Below are positions 1 to 9,240 of a stretch of 64,000 nucleotides of DNA, piece by piece (position 1 is the stretch's first letter; each line of letters starts with the position of its first letter). The translations under genes and the position numbers were made by a program. The notes under the pieces were generated by a model. That model saw nothing but the letters and a program-made list of their open reading frames with translations, was not told the DNA's origin and did no database searches. The stretch is from Burkholderiales bacterium (lineage in GTDB: Bacteria > Pseudomonadota > Gammaproteobacteria > Burkholderiales > UBA6910). The DNA is taken from assembly GCA_026005015.1 (NCBI GenBank), contig BPKG01000001.1:1554501-1618500 (forward strand). Reading direction: 5' to 3'.

Positions 1-607
1 TGCCCTGCACTTCCACCAGCTTCAATGCCCCTGTCATGACGACGTTCATATCGGTGTCGCAGGCGGAGTCCTCCAGATAGTCCAAATCCAGGATCGGCAC
101 CCCCTCGTAGATGCCCACCGATACCGCCGCCACGTGGTCCTTGATGGGCCAGGCGTCGATCATCTGCTTGGCCAGCATGTATTCCACCGCGTCCCACAGG
201 GCGACGAAGGCTCCCGTGATGCTGGCCGTGCGGGTGCCGCCGTCGGCCTGGATCACGTCGCAGTCGATCTGGAGGGTGCGCTCCCCGAGCCGGGAAAGAT
301 CCACCACCGCCCGCAGCGCCCGCCCGATGAGCCGCTGGATCTCCTGGGTCCGCCCTGACTGGCGGCCCCGGGCCGCCTCCCGGTCAGTGCGGGTGCCGGT
401 GGAACGGGGCAGCATCCCGTACTCGGCGGTGAGCCACCCCTGGCCCTGCCCCTTGAGGAAGGCGGGCACTTTTTCGTCGATGCTGGCGGTGCACACCACC
501 TTGGTGTCGCCGCATTCGATCAGCACCGACCCTTCGGCGTGCTTGGTGAAGCGGCGGGTGATGCGCACCGGGCGCAGCTCATCGGGTCGGCGCTGGCTGG
601 GTCGCAT
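1..607 (-). CDS. rph: Ribonuclease PH, 3' part cut off by window edge
   Basis: Phosphorolytic 3'-5' exoribonuclease that trims tRNA 3' ends in the cytoplasm. The start ATG at 607 gives the family-typical opening [18 protein letters not shown], followed by conserved blocks such as [31 protein letters not shown] and [15 protein letters not shown]. About 202 of the usual ~238 residues are present, and the C-terminus lies beyond position 1. It is divergent from yicC with a PP2C phosphatase gene in between, an arrangement common in Betaproteobacteria. The identification is secure. Confidence 0.96.
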   Translation of the reverse strand, partial: MRPSQRRPDELRPVRITRRFTKHAEGSVLIECGDTKVVCTASIDEKVPAFLKGQGQGWLTAEYGMLPRSTGTRTDREAARGRQSGRTQEIQRLIGRALRAVVDLSRLGERTLQIDCDVIQADGGTRTASITGAFVALWDAVEYMLAKQMIDAWPIKDHVAAVSVGIYEGVPILDLDYLEDSACDTDMNVVMTGALKLVEVQG

Positions 608-710
608 GGAGGAAATGTCCGAGAGCTGTCCGAGAGCGCTAGGGCAAAGCGCCGGGATTGGACGGCGCGGAGCCGGCAAAATTCGCATTATAGCTTCCGT
701 GCCGAGCCCC

Positions 711-1448
711 CTATCCCAGCCAGCGGGCGGCGAGGAGGGTCACGTTGTCCGAAGCGGCGCCCCCTTCCATCTCGGCGGCCCGGGCCACCGCCGCCACCGC
801 CTCCTCCAGGGGGTAGTCGCACAGGGCCACGGCGAACTCCTCCTCCGGGAGCTGGCCCCACAGCCCGTCGCTGCAGAGAAGCACCACGTCCCCCGACCGG
901 AGGGCGACGGGAGCGCCGATTTCCACGTATGGGGCCTCCCAACCGCCGAGACAGTTGGTGAGGACCCCCCGCTCGGCAAGGAACACGGGGTCGGCGGCGG
1001 GAAGGACTCCCTGGTCGAGCAGCTCCTGGACCAAGGAGTGGTCCCGGGTGCGCGCCACCACCGAGCCCTCCCGCAGCAGGTAACCGCGGGAATCCCCCGC
1101 GTGGGCCCAGTAGGTCGTGCCCTCCTGCACCAGGCACGCTACGCAGGTGGTTCCCGGAGGGTTCCACAGGAGATGCTCTCTGGCATAGGCCTGGATGTCC
1201 TCGTGGGCTGCGGTCATGGCCTGGCGGAAGAACTCGGCCGGGTCGGCCAGCCGGGGAGCGGCAGCGGCCCGGTAAGCGCCGAGGAGGCGGTCCACCGCCA
1301 GCTGGGCTGCCACTTCGCCCCGGGGCGTTCCTCCCATCCCGTCGGCCAGGACCAGCAGGAGGGAGCCGTCGCTACGGGTATAGGCGGCCCGATCCTGGTT
1401 GATCCGGCGCCCGCCGAGGAGGCTTGCTTGGGCGACTTCCACGTTCAT
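711..1448 (-). CDS. PP2C-family serine/threonine protein phosphatase
   Basis: A 245-residue cytoplasmic metal-dependent protein phosphatase. PP2C motifs appear in order: NQDR near residue 20, the metal-binding LADGMGG near 40, [11 protein letters not shown] near 118, [16 protein letters not shown] near 192, and SDNVTLL near the C-terminus. The aspartates that bind the two metal ions are therefore retained. The start MNVEVAQ was chosen because an upstream extension in this frame runs into antisense yicC sequence. It lies between rph and the divergent yicC. Its substrate is unknown and no partner kinase is visible in the window. Confidence 0.9.
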   Translation of the reverse strand: MNVEVAQASLLGGRRINQDRAAYTRSDGSLLLVLADGMGGTPRGEVAAQLAVDRLLGAYRAAAAPRLADPAEFFRQAMTAAHEDIQAYAREHLLWNPPGTTCVACLVQEGTTYWAHAGDSRGYLLREGSVVARTRDHSLVQELLDQGVLPAADPVFLAERGVLTNCLGGWEAPYVEIGAPVALRSGDVVLLCSDGLWGQLPEEEFAVALCDYPLEEAVAAVARAAEMEGGAASDNVTLLAARWLG

Positions 1449-1598
1449 CGGGGCGTTCTCATCTTGGGATCGGACCGCAAGGTGGAGGGGGGCAAAGGCG
1501 GACGTCGGTGGGAGGCCGAAGTTATGGTATCGTTGCGCTCTGAAAATTCTGAATTTTTCCGTCTTTCGAGTAAAGCGCGAAGCGCCAGCGGCAAAAGC
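1449..1598. promoter_or_regulatory. Divergent intergenic region between PP2C gene and yicC
   Basis: This 150-base gap separates two divergently transcribed genes, so it must carry promoters for both. It holds a short AT-rich near-palindrome (AAAATTC-T-GAATTTT, about 1543-1557) that stands out from the GC-rich surroundings. No clear -35/-10 pair could be assigned. Confidence 0.35.
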
Positions 1599-2465
1599 AT
1601 GATCGCCAGCATGACGGGGTTCGCCGTCGCCTCCCGGGAGCTGCCCGAAGCGACCCTCAACGTGGAAGTGCGCTCGGTCAATCACCGCTTCCTCGACATC
1701 CAGACCCGGCTTCCGGACGAGCTGCGCAGCCTGGAGTCGGAGGTCCGGGAGCTGCTGGCCGGCCGGCTCGCCCGGGGCAAGGTGGACTGCCGGATCGGCC
1801 TGGTTCCCAAGCCTGCGCTCCAGCACGGCGCGGCCCTCAACGCCGAGGCGCTGGAGCGGTTGAAAAGCCTGGAGCTTTCGGTGCGGGCCGCCTTTCCCCA
1901 GGCTCCCGGGCTCACCGTGAGCGACGTGCTACGCTGGCCCGGCGTCTTCGACCAGGCGACCCTCTCCGCGGACGCGGTGCGGGAGCCGTGCCTGGCGTTG
2001 CTCGAGCAGGCGCTCAACGACCTGGTGGCGGCCCGGCGCCGAGAGGGGGAGAGGCTCGAAGAGCTCCTGCGCGAGCGGGTCGCCCGGATGGAGGCGCTGG
2101 TGGAGGAGGTGACGCCCCGCATCCCGGCCCTCATCGCCGCCTACCAGGAGCGGCTGTCCAACCGGCTTCGGGAAGCGATGCTGAACCTGGAGGACGAGCG
2201 CATCCGCCAGGAGTTCATGCTGTTCGCCAGCAAGATCGACGTGGACGAAGAGCTCAGCCGGCTCACCGCCCATCTCCAGGAAGTGAAGCGGGTGCTGGCG
2301 AGCGGCGGCCCGGCGGGCAAGCGCCTAGACTTCCTCATGCAGGAGCTGAACCGGGAGGCCAACACCCTGGGGGCGAAGTCGGTGGACGCCGAAGTCTCCC
2401 GCATCGCCATGGAGCTCAAGGTGCTGATCGAGCAGATGCGCGAGCAGATCCAGAACATCGAGTGA
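1599..2465 (+). CDS. yicC: YicC family endoribonuclease
   Basis: A 288-residue protein of the YicC/YloC family, whose E. coli member is an endoribonuclease linked to small RNA decay. It starts MIASMTGFA, the usual opening, and carries the conserved blocks EVRSVNHRFLDI near residue 25 and EELSRLTAHLQEV, KRLDFLMQELNREANTLG and AKSVD near the C-terminus. Length matches the family. A much longer open frame exists upstream, but only this start gives family sequence. It heads the yicC-gmk-rpoZ-spoT run. Confidence 0.93.
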   Translation: MIASMTGFAVASRELPEATLNVEVRSVNHRFLDIQTRLPDELRSLESEVRELLAGRLARGKVDCRIGLVPKPALQHGAALNAEALERLKSLELSVRAAFPQAPGLTVSDVLRWPGVFDQATLSADAVREPCLALLEQALNDLVAARRREGERLEELLRERVARMEALVEEVTPRIPALIAAYQERLSNRLREAMLNLEDERIRQEFMLFASKIDVDEELSRLTAHLQEVKRVLASGGPAGKRLDFLMQELNREANTLGAKSVDAEVSRIAMELKVLIEQMREQIQNIE

Positions 2466-2556
2466 GCTTAAAGCCGTAAGCCGTGAAGCCCATGCCGTCG
2501 ACCCCCTTTAACCCCGGCGCCTTCGACCTCCGCCGGCGCCCCCTGCCCCGCGCCCG

Positions 2557-3168
2557 ATGAGCGGCATCCTCTTCATCGTCGCCGCCCCCTCCGGAGCCGG
2601 TAAGACCAGCCTCGTCGCCGCGTTGCTGGAGCGGGACCGAAACCTGCGCCTCTCGGTGTCTTACACCACGCGCCCGCCCCGGGAAGGGGAGGTGGACGGC
2701 CGCCATTACCACTTCGTCGACCCGTCCACGTTCCAGGAGATGCTGGAGCGGGGGGAGTTCCTGGAAAGCGCCGAGGTCTACGGCAACCGCTACGGCACTT
2801 CCCAGGCCTGGGTGCGCCGCCAGCTCGAAGCCGGGACGGACGTGCTGCTGGAGATCGACTGCCAGGGGGCAGCCCAGGTGCGGCGACTGATGCCGGAGGC
2901 GGTAGGTGTCTTCATCCTCCCGCCCTCGATGGAGGTACTCAAGCGCCGGCTGGAAAAGCGGGGCACGGAACCCCCCGAGGCGATCGCCCGGCGGCTGGCA
3001 GCCGCCCGGGCGGAAATGGGCCGTGTCGGAGAATTTGACTATGTTATTATCAATAACCGGTTTGACGAGGCGCTCGATGACCTGGCCTCGGTGGTACGGG
3101 CCGAGCGGCTGAAGGTGGCACGGCAGCTCGAGCGCCACCGCCCGCTGATCGAGTCGCTCACGAAATAA
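2557..3168 (+). CDS. gmk: Guanylate kinase
   Basis: Converts GMP and ATP to GDP and ADP in purine nucleotide synthesis. The 203-residue protein has the P-loop APSGAGKTSL near residue 9, the GMP-binding SYTTRPPREGEVDGRHYHFV block near 35-55 and EIDCQGAAQVR near 100. Length is standard. It lies just upstream of rpoZ and spoT, a widespread proteobacterial order that places GTP and (p)ppGpp metabolism together. Confidence 0.97.
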   Translation: MSGILFIVAAPSGAGKTSLVAALLERDRNLRLSVSYTTRPPREGEVDGRHYHFVDPSTFQEMLERGEFLESAEVYGNRYGTSQAWVRRQLEAGTDVLLEIDCQGAAQVRRLMPEAVGVFILPPSMEVLKRRLEKRGTEPPEAIARRLAAARAEMGRVGEFDYVIINNRFDEALDDLASVVRAERLKVARQLERHRPLIESLTK

Positions 3169-3189
3169 GGCTTTGAGGATAAAAGGGAA

Positions 3190-3396
3190 ATGGCTCGTAT
3201 CACGGTCGACGACTGCTTGAAGCACATTCCGAACCGTTTCGAATTGACGCTGGCCGCCACCTATCGGGCGCGCCAGATCGCCCATGGCGCCGCCCCTCTG
3301 ATCGAGGGGCTCAAGGACAAGCCGACGGTCATCGCCCTGCGGGAGATCGCCGCCGGCAAGGTGGGGCTGGAGGTCCTCAACAAGGGGCAGTTGTAG
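3190..3396 (+). CDS. rpoZ: RNA polymerase omega subunit
   Basis: The small omega subunit helps assemble RNA polymerase and forms part of one ppGpp binding site. The 68-residue protein begins [10 protein letters not shown] and contains [16 protein letters not shown], the helix that clamps the beta-prime C-terminus, then [15 protein letters not shown]. It starts 21 bases after gmk and is probably co-transcribed with it. A 198-base GC-rich spacer without a gene follows before spoT. Confidence 0.96.
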   Translation: MARITVDDCLKHIPNRFELTLAATYRARQIAHGAAPLIEGLKDKPTVIALREIAAGKVGLEVLNKGQL

Positions 3397-3594
3397 CGCC
3401 AGCGCAGCGGTTCGACGCTCCCCGCTCCCCCTCTCCCTCGCGCTCAAGGATCGACCGACTCCCGGCTGGGTTCCATGGAAGGTTCGTTGCAGCTCCCACG
3501 TTCCGGCGGCTGCCGCGGACTGCCGGGCCGCATCGGCGGCACTGCGGAACTGCCCGGCCGGGCGAGCGATTGAAAACGACGGGCGAGCGTTGAC

Positions 3595-5706
3595 ATGGCG
3601 GAAGCGGAACTCCTGTTCAAGGAACTCTCCGGATATCTCAAGCCGGAGGACGTGGTTCAGCTCGAATCCGCCTACCACTTCAGCAAGGCCGCCCATCACG
3701 GCCAGTTCAGAAAGAGCGGCGACCCGTACATCTCCCATCCCCTCGCGGTGACCCAGATCCTGGCGCAGATGCGCTTGGACGCCCAGGCGCTCACCGCGGC
3801 GCTGCTGCACGACGTGATGGAGGACACCAAGGTCACCAAGGCCGAGATCGCTTCCATCTTCGGCAACCCGGTGGCCGAGCTGGTAGACGGGGTCTCCAAG
3901 CTCGACCGCATCGAGTTCCAGAGCGCGGAGGACGCCCAGGCGGAGAACTTCCGCAAGATGCTACTCGCCGTCTCCCGGGACGTGCGCGTCATCCTCATCA
4001 AGCTGGCCGACCGGCTGCACAACATGCGCACCCTGAAGTCGGTGGAGCCCGAAAAGCGCCGCCGCATCGCCCGGGAAACCCTGGAGATCTACGCCCCCAT
4101 CGCCAACCGCCTGGGGCTCAACGCCATCTACCAGGAGCTGCAGGATCTCGCCTTCCGCCACCTCTATCCCAATCGCTACAAAGTGCTCGCCAAGGCGGTG
4201 AAGGCGGCCCGGGGCAACCGGCGCGAAGTGGTGCACAAGATCCAGGCCACCCTCCAGCACAAGCTCAAGGAGGCCGGCATCGATGCCGAGGTGCACGGGC
4301 GGGAAAAGCACGTCTACAGCATCTACAAGAAGATGCGGGAGAAGTCCCTCTCCTTCGGCCAGGTGCTGGACATCCTCGGCCTTCGGATCATCGTCAAGGA
4401 CATCCCCTCCTGCTACCTCGCCCTGGGCGTGCTGCACGGGCTCTACAAGCCCATTCCCGGAAAATTCAAGGACTATATCGCCATCCCCAAGGCGAACGGT
4501 TACCAGTCGCTGCACACCACGGTCTTCAGCCCCCTGGGCACCCCCATCGAGGTGCAGATCCGCACCCGCACCATGCACCGCATCGCCGAGAGCGGCGTGG
4601 CCTCCCACTGGCTGTACAAGACCTCGGACGCCGAGTTCAAGGAGCTGCACCAGAAGACCCACCAGTGGCTGCAAAGCCTGCTGGAATCCCTCTCCGAGTC
4701 CCGGGACTCGGTGGAATTCCTCGAGCACCTGAAGGTGGACCTCTTCCCGGACGAGGTGTACGTGTTCACCCCCAAGGGCAAGATCCTGGCGCTGCCGCGG
4801 GGGGCCACGGCGGTGGATTTCGCCTACGCCGTACACACCGACATCGGCAACCGCTGCGTCGCGGCCAAGATCAACTACGAGCTGATGCCCCTCAGGACCG
4901 AGCTCAAGAACGGGGACCAGGTGGAGATCATCACCGCGAGCCACGCCAAGCCCAATCCCTCCTGGCTCAACTACGTAGTGACCAGCAAAGCCCGTTTCGA
5001 GATCCGCCACTTCCTGCGCACCATGCAGTACGAGGAGTCGGCCGAGCTGGGCGAGCGGCTGCTGGCCCAGGCCGTGACTGCCCTGGGCGGCAAGCTGGAG
5101 GACATTAGCGACCAGCAGTGGGACAAGCTGGTACGGGAGACCAGCGCCAAGTCCAGGCAGGAGATCCTGGCCGACATCGGCCTCGGCAAGCGGCTGGCGG
5201 TGGTGGTAGCGCGCATGCTGGTCGCTCCCGGCGGCGAGGCCCAGCGGGGGGAGACGCCTTCCGCTGGCGCCATCACGCTCCTCGGCACCGAGGGCATGGC
5301 GGTGCAATACGCCCGCTGCTGCCGGCCCATTCCCGGCGACCCGATCATCGGCCTGATCAAGAAGGGCCAGGGCCTGGTCATCCACACCCACGACTGCCCG
5401 CTGATCGGCAAGACCAAGGGCGACCCGGAGAAGTGGCTGGACGTGCAATGGGACCCGGGCATCACCCGCTCCTTCGGCGTCACCATCCGGCTGGTGGTGG
5501 CCAATCAGCGCGGGGTGCTGGCCAAGGTGGCGGCGGAGATCGCCGAAGCGGGCAGCAACATCGAGAACGTGAGCATGGACGGGGAAGGAGCCTACACCAC
5601 CATGAACTTCACCCTGCAGGTGAAAAACCGCATCCACCTGGCCAGGGTGATGCGCAGCCTGCGCCGCATCCCCGAAGTGGCCCGCATCACCCGGGTCAAA
5701 GGCTAA
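3595..5706 (+). CDS. spoT: Bifunctional (p)ppGpp synthetase/hydrolase SpoT/RelA
   Basis: A 703-residue Rel-family enzyme that makes and breaks the stringent-response alarmone (p)ppGpp. Domains run in the usual order: N-terminal HD hydrolase with the intact catalytic motif LLHDVMEDT near residue 70; synthetase with KFKDYIAIPKANGYQSLHT near 290; TGS with PRGATAVDFAYAVHTDIG near 400; a zinc-finger/helical region with CCRPIPGD near 575; and a C-terminal ACT domain. The intact HD motif argues for the bifunctional type rather than RelA. It follows rpoZ as in many Betaproteobacteria. Confidence 0.96.
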   Translation: MAEAELLFKELSGYLKPEDVVQLESAYHFSKAAHHGQFRKSGDPYISHPLAVTQILAQMRLDAQALTAALLHDVMEDTKVTKAEIASIFGNPVAELVDGVSKLDRIEFQSAEDAQAENFRKMLLAVSRDVRVILIKLADRLHNMRTLKSVEPEKRRRIARETLEIYAPIANRLGLNAIYQELQDLAFRHLYPNRYKVLAKAVKAARGNRREVVHKIQATLQHKLKEAGIDAEVHGREKHVYSIYKKMREKSLSFGQVLDILGLRIIVKDIPSCYLALGVLHGLYKPIPGKFKDYIAIPKANGYQSLHTTVFSPLGTPIEVQIRTRTMHRIAESGVASHWLYKTSDAEFKELHQKTHQWLQSLLESLSESRDSVEFLEHLKVDLFPDEVYVFTPKGKILALPRGATAVDFAYAVHTDIGNRCVAAKINYELMPLRTELKNGDQVEIITASHAKPNPSWLNYVVTSKARFEIRHFLRTMQYEESAELGERLLAQAVTALGGKLEDISDQQWDKLVRETSAKSRQEILADIGLGKRLAVVVARMLVAPGGEAQRGETPSAGAITLLGTEGMAVQYARCCRPIPGDPIIGLIKKGQGLVIHTHDCPLIGKTKGDPEKWLDVQWDPGITRSFGVTIRLVVANQRGVLAKVAAEIAEAGSNIENVSMDGEGAYTTMNFTLQVKNRIHLARVMRSLRRIPEVARITRVKG

Positions 5707-5829
5707 TCCCCTCCTCTGCCACTTCCCACCTGACTTAGGTCAATGACGGCCGCCCAACGTGCGGGTATTGTCGCCGGCGCTCGCGGGGTGGCTTGCGCCC
5801 CGGGGCAATCCCCATTCGAGGAGGAGACC

Positions 5830-6111
5830 ATGCAAAAACCGTTGATTGCGATGATGTTCGCGGGCGCCCTGAGCCTTGCCGGATGCGCTGGCTTCGTGCC
5901 CCAGGATAAACCCGCGCTTTCCGTGGAGGCCCAGACGGCCCTGCTCCAGGCGGAGCAGGACATCAAGTTCGCCGAAAGCCGCAAGGGGGACACGACCGCC
6001 GCCCGCAAGTCCTACCAGCAGGCCCAGGAAGCCGCGGCCAAGGGAGACGAGGCGGCGGCCATCAAGCACGCCTGGGAGGCCAGCCAGGCGGCCGTCAAGT
6101 CGGTCAAATAG
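5830..6111 (+). CDS. Small predicted outer-membrane lipoprotein
   Basis: A 94-residue protein with a lipoprotein signal peptide (MQKPLIAMMFAGALSLAGC, lipobox LAGC with Cys 19). The remainder is a charged, alanine-rich helical segment. A strong Shine-Dalgarno GAGGAGG sits just before the ATG. No family is recognised with confidence; short lipoproteins with heptad-like alanine, glutamine and lysine patterns often associate with the cell wall. It converges on another lipoprotein gene 15 bases downstream. Confidence 0.8.
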   Translation: MQKPLIAMMFAGALSLAGCAGFVPQDKPALSVEAQTALLQAEQDIKFAESRKGDTTAARKSYQQAQEAAAKGDEAAAIKHAWEASQAAVKSVK

Positions 6112-6126
6112 GCCGTCGGCCCCGCT

Positions 6127-6408
6127 TCAGCGCGCCTCCCGCTCGATCCGCTCGCGCATGCCGCGCTCGCGCTCTTCCAGGGCGGGCGCGGCTTCTTTCG
6201 CCCGCTCCAGCGCCCGGCGCTCTTCGCGGAAAATCTTCCGCTGGACGTCCTCGGACTCCATCCGGGGGACCGGGGGACCGCTGGGGGGCCGGGGCTTGTC
6301 CTCGCACCCGGCAAGCGCCGCGGCGAGCACGAGCATCGCCCCCAGCGCCCGGCGCGTGAGGGCGCTCCTCGGGCCGGCTTCGGTGCGGTGCGTTTCCATG
6401 ATTTTCAT
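6127..6408 (-). CDS. Small predicted lipoprotein, highly charged
   Basis: A 93-residue protein with a long basic n-region, a hydrophobic stretch and the lipobox LAGC, after which mature Cys-Glu-Asp would begin. The mature part is proline-rich and then almost entirely charged (Glu/Arg/Lys), suggesting a helix or coiled coil. A second possible start is METH, three codons in. It is convergent with the preceding lipoprotein. Function unknown. Confidence 0.7.
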   Translation of the reverse strand: MKIMETHRTEAGPRSALTRRALGAMLVLAAALAGCEDKPRPPSGPPVPRMESEDVQRKIFREERRALERAKEAAPALEERERGMRERIEREAR

Positions 6409-6609
6409 TATAGAGGCCCGGACCCGGCGTCCCGACCCGCGCCGCGCCGGCTATAATACGCGATCACGAACCGGCCCGCGGGGCTCAGGTGCGAGCCGCG
6501 CGGCCTTTTCCCCGATGGTACCCCAACCCGACGGCTCCGGCGGTCCCGGGGCGGCCCCTGCGACCCGAACCTCGCCCCGTTCGCAGCCCGATCAAGCGAG
6601 AGAGGAACC

Positions 6610-7665
6610 ATGCCCAAATACAAGATCGCCACGATCCCCGGCGACGGCATCGGCAAGGAAGTGGTGCCGGAAGGCATCCGCGTGCTGGAGGCCGCCGGGC
6701 GCAAGTTCGGCATCGAGTTCCAGTGGGATCACTTCCCCTGGAGCTGTGAGTACTACACCCGTCACGGGCGCATGATGCCCGAGGACGGACTGGAGACGAT
6801 CCGCCGCCACGACGCCATCTATCTCGGCGCGGTAGGCTTTCCCGGCGTTCCCGACCACGTGTCCCTGTGGGGCCTGCTGATCCCGATCCGCCGGGGCTTC
6901 CAGCAGTACGTGAACCTGCGCCCGGTGCGGCTCTTGCCCGGCGTGCCCTGCCCCTTGAAGGACAAGAAGCCCGGCGACATCGATTTCTGGGTGGTGCGAG
7001 AAAACAACGAAGGCGAATATTCCTCGATCGGGGGCCGCATCTACGAGGGCACCGAGCACGAGGTCGTGGTGCAACAGAGCACTTTCACCCGCCGGGGAGT
7101 GGACCGCATCCTGCGCTATGCCTTCGAGCTCGCCCGCCGCCGGCCAGCGAAGCACGTGACTTCCGCCACCAAGTCCAACGGCATCTCCATCACCATGCCC
7201 TACTGGGACGAGCGCTTCAAGGCCATGGCGGCCCAGTACCCGGACGTGCGCGCCGACCAGTATCACATCGACATCCTGAGCGCCCACTTCGTGCTGCACC
7301 CGGAGTGGTTCGACGTGGTGGTGGGCTCCAACCTCTTCGGCGACATCCTGTCCGACCTGGGGCCCGCGGTGACCGGCACCATCGGCATCGCGCCGTCGGC
7401 GAACCTCAACCCCGAGCGGGAATTCCCTTCCTGCTTCGAGCCGGTGCACGGCTCCGCCCCGGACATCTACGGCAAGAACATCGCCAACCCCATCGGCCAG
7501 ATCTGGTCCGGTGCCATGATGCTGGAACACCTGGGCCACGCGGAAGCGGCACAAGCGATCGAGCGCGCCATCGAAACGGTGGTCGCGGAAGGACCGCGCA
7601 CCCGCGACATGGGAGGCACCGCCTCCACCGCCGAGGTGGGCCAGGCCATCGCTTCCGCGCTTTGA
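6610..7665 (+). CDS. dmlA: D-malate / tartrate dehydrogenase (decarboxylating)
   Basis: A 351-residue NAD-dependent beta-hydroxyacid oxidative decarboxylase. It opens with IPGDGIGKEVVPEG and carries YVNLRPVRL, VVRENNEGEYSS near 120, SATKSNGI near 180, SNLFGDILSDLGP near 245 and GSAPDIYGKNIANP near 285. The CEYYTRHGRMMP and YVNLRPVRLLPGVPCPL segments match the DmlA/TtuC branch rather than LeuB isopropylmalate dehydrogenase. D-malate and tartrate are the likely substrates, but related acids cannot be excluded. It stands alone between the lipoproteins and a two-component operon, and a hairpin terminator follows. Confidence 0.88.
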   Translation: MPKYKIATIPGDGIGKEVVPEGIRVLEAAGRKFGIEFQWDHFPWSCEYYTRHGRMMPEDGLETIRRHDAIYLGAVGFPGVPDHVSLWGLLIPIRRGFQQYVNLRPVRLLPGVPCPLKDKKPGDIDFWVVRENNEGEYSSIGGRIYEGTEHEVVVQQSTFTRRGVDRILRYAFELARRRPAKHVTSATKSNGISITMPYWDERFKAMAAQYPDVRADQYHIDILSAHFVLHPEWFDVVVGSNLFGDILSDLGPAVTGTIGIAPSANLNPEREFPSCFEPVHGSAPDIYGKNIANPIGQIWSGAMMLEHLGHAEAAQAIERAIETVVAEGPRTRDMGGTASTAEVGQAIASAL

Positions 7666-7715
7666 AAAGCCGCGCCCTCCCGTTGGCGCTGAACGGCGGC
7701 GCTGCTACCATTTGA

Positions 7716-7748
7716 GCGCCCTTCCGCTTCCGAGCGGGAGGGCGTTCT
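7716..7748 (+). terminator. Rho-independent terminator after dmlA
   Basis: An 11-bp stem with one G-T wobble (CGCCCTTCCGC / GCGGGAGGGCG), a 6-base loop and a short T-rich tail. It lies in the gap between dmlA and the histidine kinase start at 7768, so it probably insulates the two units. Confidence 0.7.
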
Positions 7749-7767
7749 TGCCCCTATATCCTTGCCC

Positions 7768-9240
7768 ATGCGGGTCCGCTACCCCAAGTCGTTCCTCGCC
7801 CTGCTGTTCGTCGGGCTCACCCTGGTCGCGCTGCCCCTCATCTTCGCCCTGGTCAACAACGCGGTGGCGATCGACCGCCTCACCAACCAGGGACAGAAGG
7901 CGGTCTACGAGGCGACGCGCCTCATCCAAGAGAGCCGGGCGCTCTCCGAGTCGGTGACCGGCATGGAGCGGGTCGCGCGCCAGTACCTGGTGCTGCGCGA
8001 CCGGTCGCTGCTCGACGGCTATGGGAACTTGCGGGAAGGATTCCTGAGAAGCGCTCGCCTGCTCCAGCATTCCCGGCTGGCCGAGGGGCAGCGGGCGTTG
8101 CTCGCCGAGATGGTCGAGCGGGAGGAAGCCATTCACCGCCAGCTCGCGGCGCTGTCGCCGGCCAACCCGGAAGCAGCGGCCAAGGACCAGGAAGCGCAGC
8201 AGCTCCAATGGATCGCCGTGGCGTTCGAATCCCTGTCCCAGGGGGCGCAGAAGCTGGTGATCCACAGCAACGAGGTGATCGACCGGGAAGTGGAAACGCT
8301 GCGCCAGATGTCGCAGAAGGCCTACGAGATCATGATGCTACAGATGCTGGCGCTGGTGCCGGTGGCGATCTTCCTGGTGGTGGGCTTTCCCCTGCTCATC
8401 GTGCCCCCCATCCGGCAGCTCGCCCAGGGCATACGCACCCTGGGCGAGGGACGGTTCGATCTGGAAATCCGGGTCGACGGCCCTCAAGATCTGCGCTACC
8501 TGGGCCAGCAGCTCGACTGGCTGCGGCTGCGGCTGATGGAGCTGGAGGAACAGAAGAAAAAGTTCCTGAGCCACGTGTCCCACGAGCTGAAGACCCCGCT
8601 CACGGCGCTGCGGGAGGGCTCCGACCTGCTGGCGGATGAAGTGGTGGGCAAGCTCAATCCCGAACAGAAGGAGATCGCCCGCATCCTGCGCCAGAGCAGC
8701 CTCCAACTCGGCCGGCTGATCGAGGACCTGCTCGCCTACAGCGCGTCCCAGTTCCGGAAGGGAAAGCTCAACATCAAACAGGTTAAAATGAGCGACGTGG
8801 TAAAGAGCGTCGTCAACGATCATAAACTGGCGCTGCGCGCCCGCTCGATCCAACTGGAACTCGACTGCGAGGCCGTGTACGTGTCCGGCGACGAGGAGAA
8901 GCTGCGGACCGTGGTGGACAACCTGGTTTCCAACGCCATCAAGTTCACGCCCGAGGGCGGCCGCGTGCGCGTCGAACTGCGCCGCGACGACGACGCGGCG
9001 GTACTGGACGTGATCGACGACGGGCCCGGCATCCCGCCCGAGGAGCGGGAGCGGGTGTTCGCGCCGTTTTTCCAGGGCCGCGCCCAGCAATCGGCGGCGG
9101 TCAAGGGATCGGGGCTGGGGCTGTCCATCGTCAAGGAGCACGTGCTGGCCCATGGCGGACGGGTGGAAGTGGTGGACCGCGCCGCGCCGGGGGCTCATTT
9201 CCGGGTCACCTTGCCCCTCAACCCATGGGTCGGCGCGTGA
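7768..9240 (+). CDS. glrK: Sensor histidine kinase GlrK (QseE-like)
   Basis: A 490-residue inner-membrane sensor kinase. It has a TM segment near residues 12-32, a periplasmic helical sensor region to about 190, a second TM near 195-217, a HAMP linker, the phosphoacceptor box FLSHVSHELKTPLTAL near 272, an N box NLVSNAIKFTPEG, and ATP-lid motifs DDGPGIPPEERERVF and GSGLGLSIVKEH. The ATG at 7768 is used; an in-frame TTG lies two codons upstream. The next two genes encode a lipoprotein and a sigma-54 activator, which is the glrK-qseG-glrR order and supports the assignment. Confidence 0.9.
   Translation: MRVRYPKSFLALLFVGLTLVALPLIFALVNNAVAIDRLTNQGQKAVYEATRLIQESRALSESVTGMERVARQYLVLRDRSLLDGYGNLREGFLRSARLLQHSRLAEGQRALLAEMVEREEAIHRQLAALSPANPEAAAKDQEAQQLQWIAVAFESLSQGAQKLVIHSNEVIDREVETLRQMSQKAYEIMMLQMLALVPVAIFLVVGFPLLIVPPIRQLAQGIRTLGEGRFDLEIRVDGPQDLRYLGQQLDWLRLRLMELEEQKKKFLSHVSHELKTPLTALREGSDLLADEVVGKLNPEQKEIARILRQSSLQLGRLIEDLLAYSASQFRKGKLNIKQVKMSDVVKSVVNDHKLALRARSIQLELDCEAVYVSGDEEKLRTVVDNLVSNAIKFTPEGGRVRVELRRDDDAAVLDVIDDGPGIPPEERERVFAPFFQGRAQQSAAVKGSGLGLSIVKEHVLAHGGRVEVVDRAAPGAHFRVTLPLNPWVGA

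Noticed and set aside
111-2465. A 784-codon open frame on the plus strand
   Set aside because: Only the part from 1599 resembles a protein family (YicC). The front is antisense to rph and the PP2C gene.
3961-5637. A 558-codon minus-strand frame opposite spoT
   Set aside because: Low-complexity Gly/Val/Leu/His composition typical of antisense reading in GC-rich genes; spoT itself is secure.
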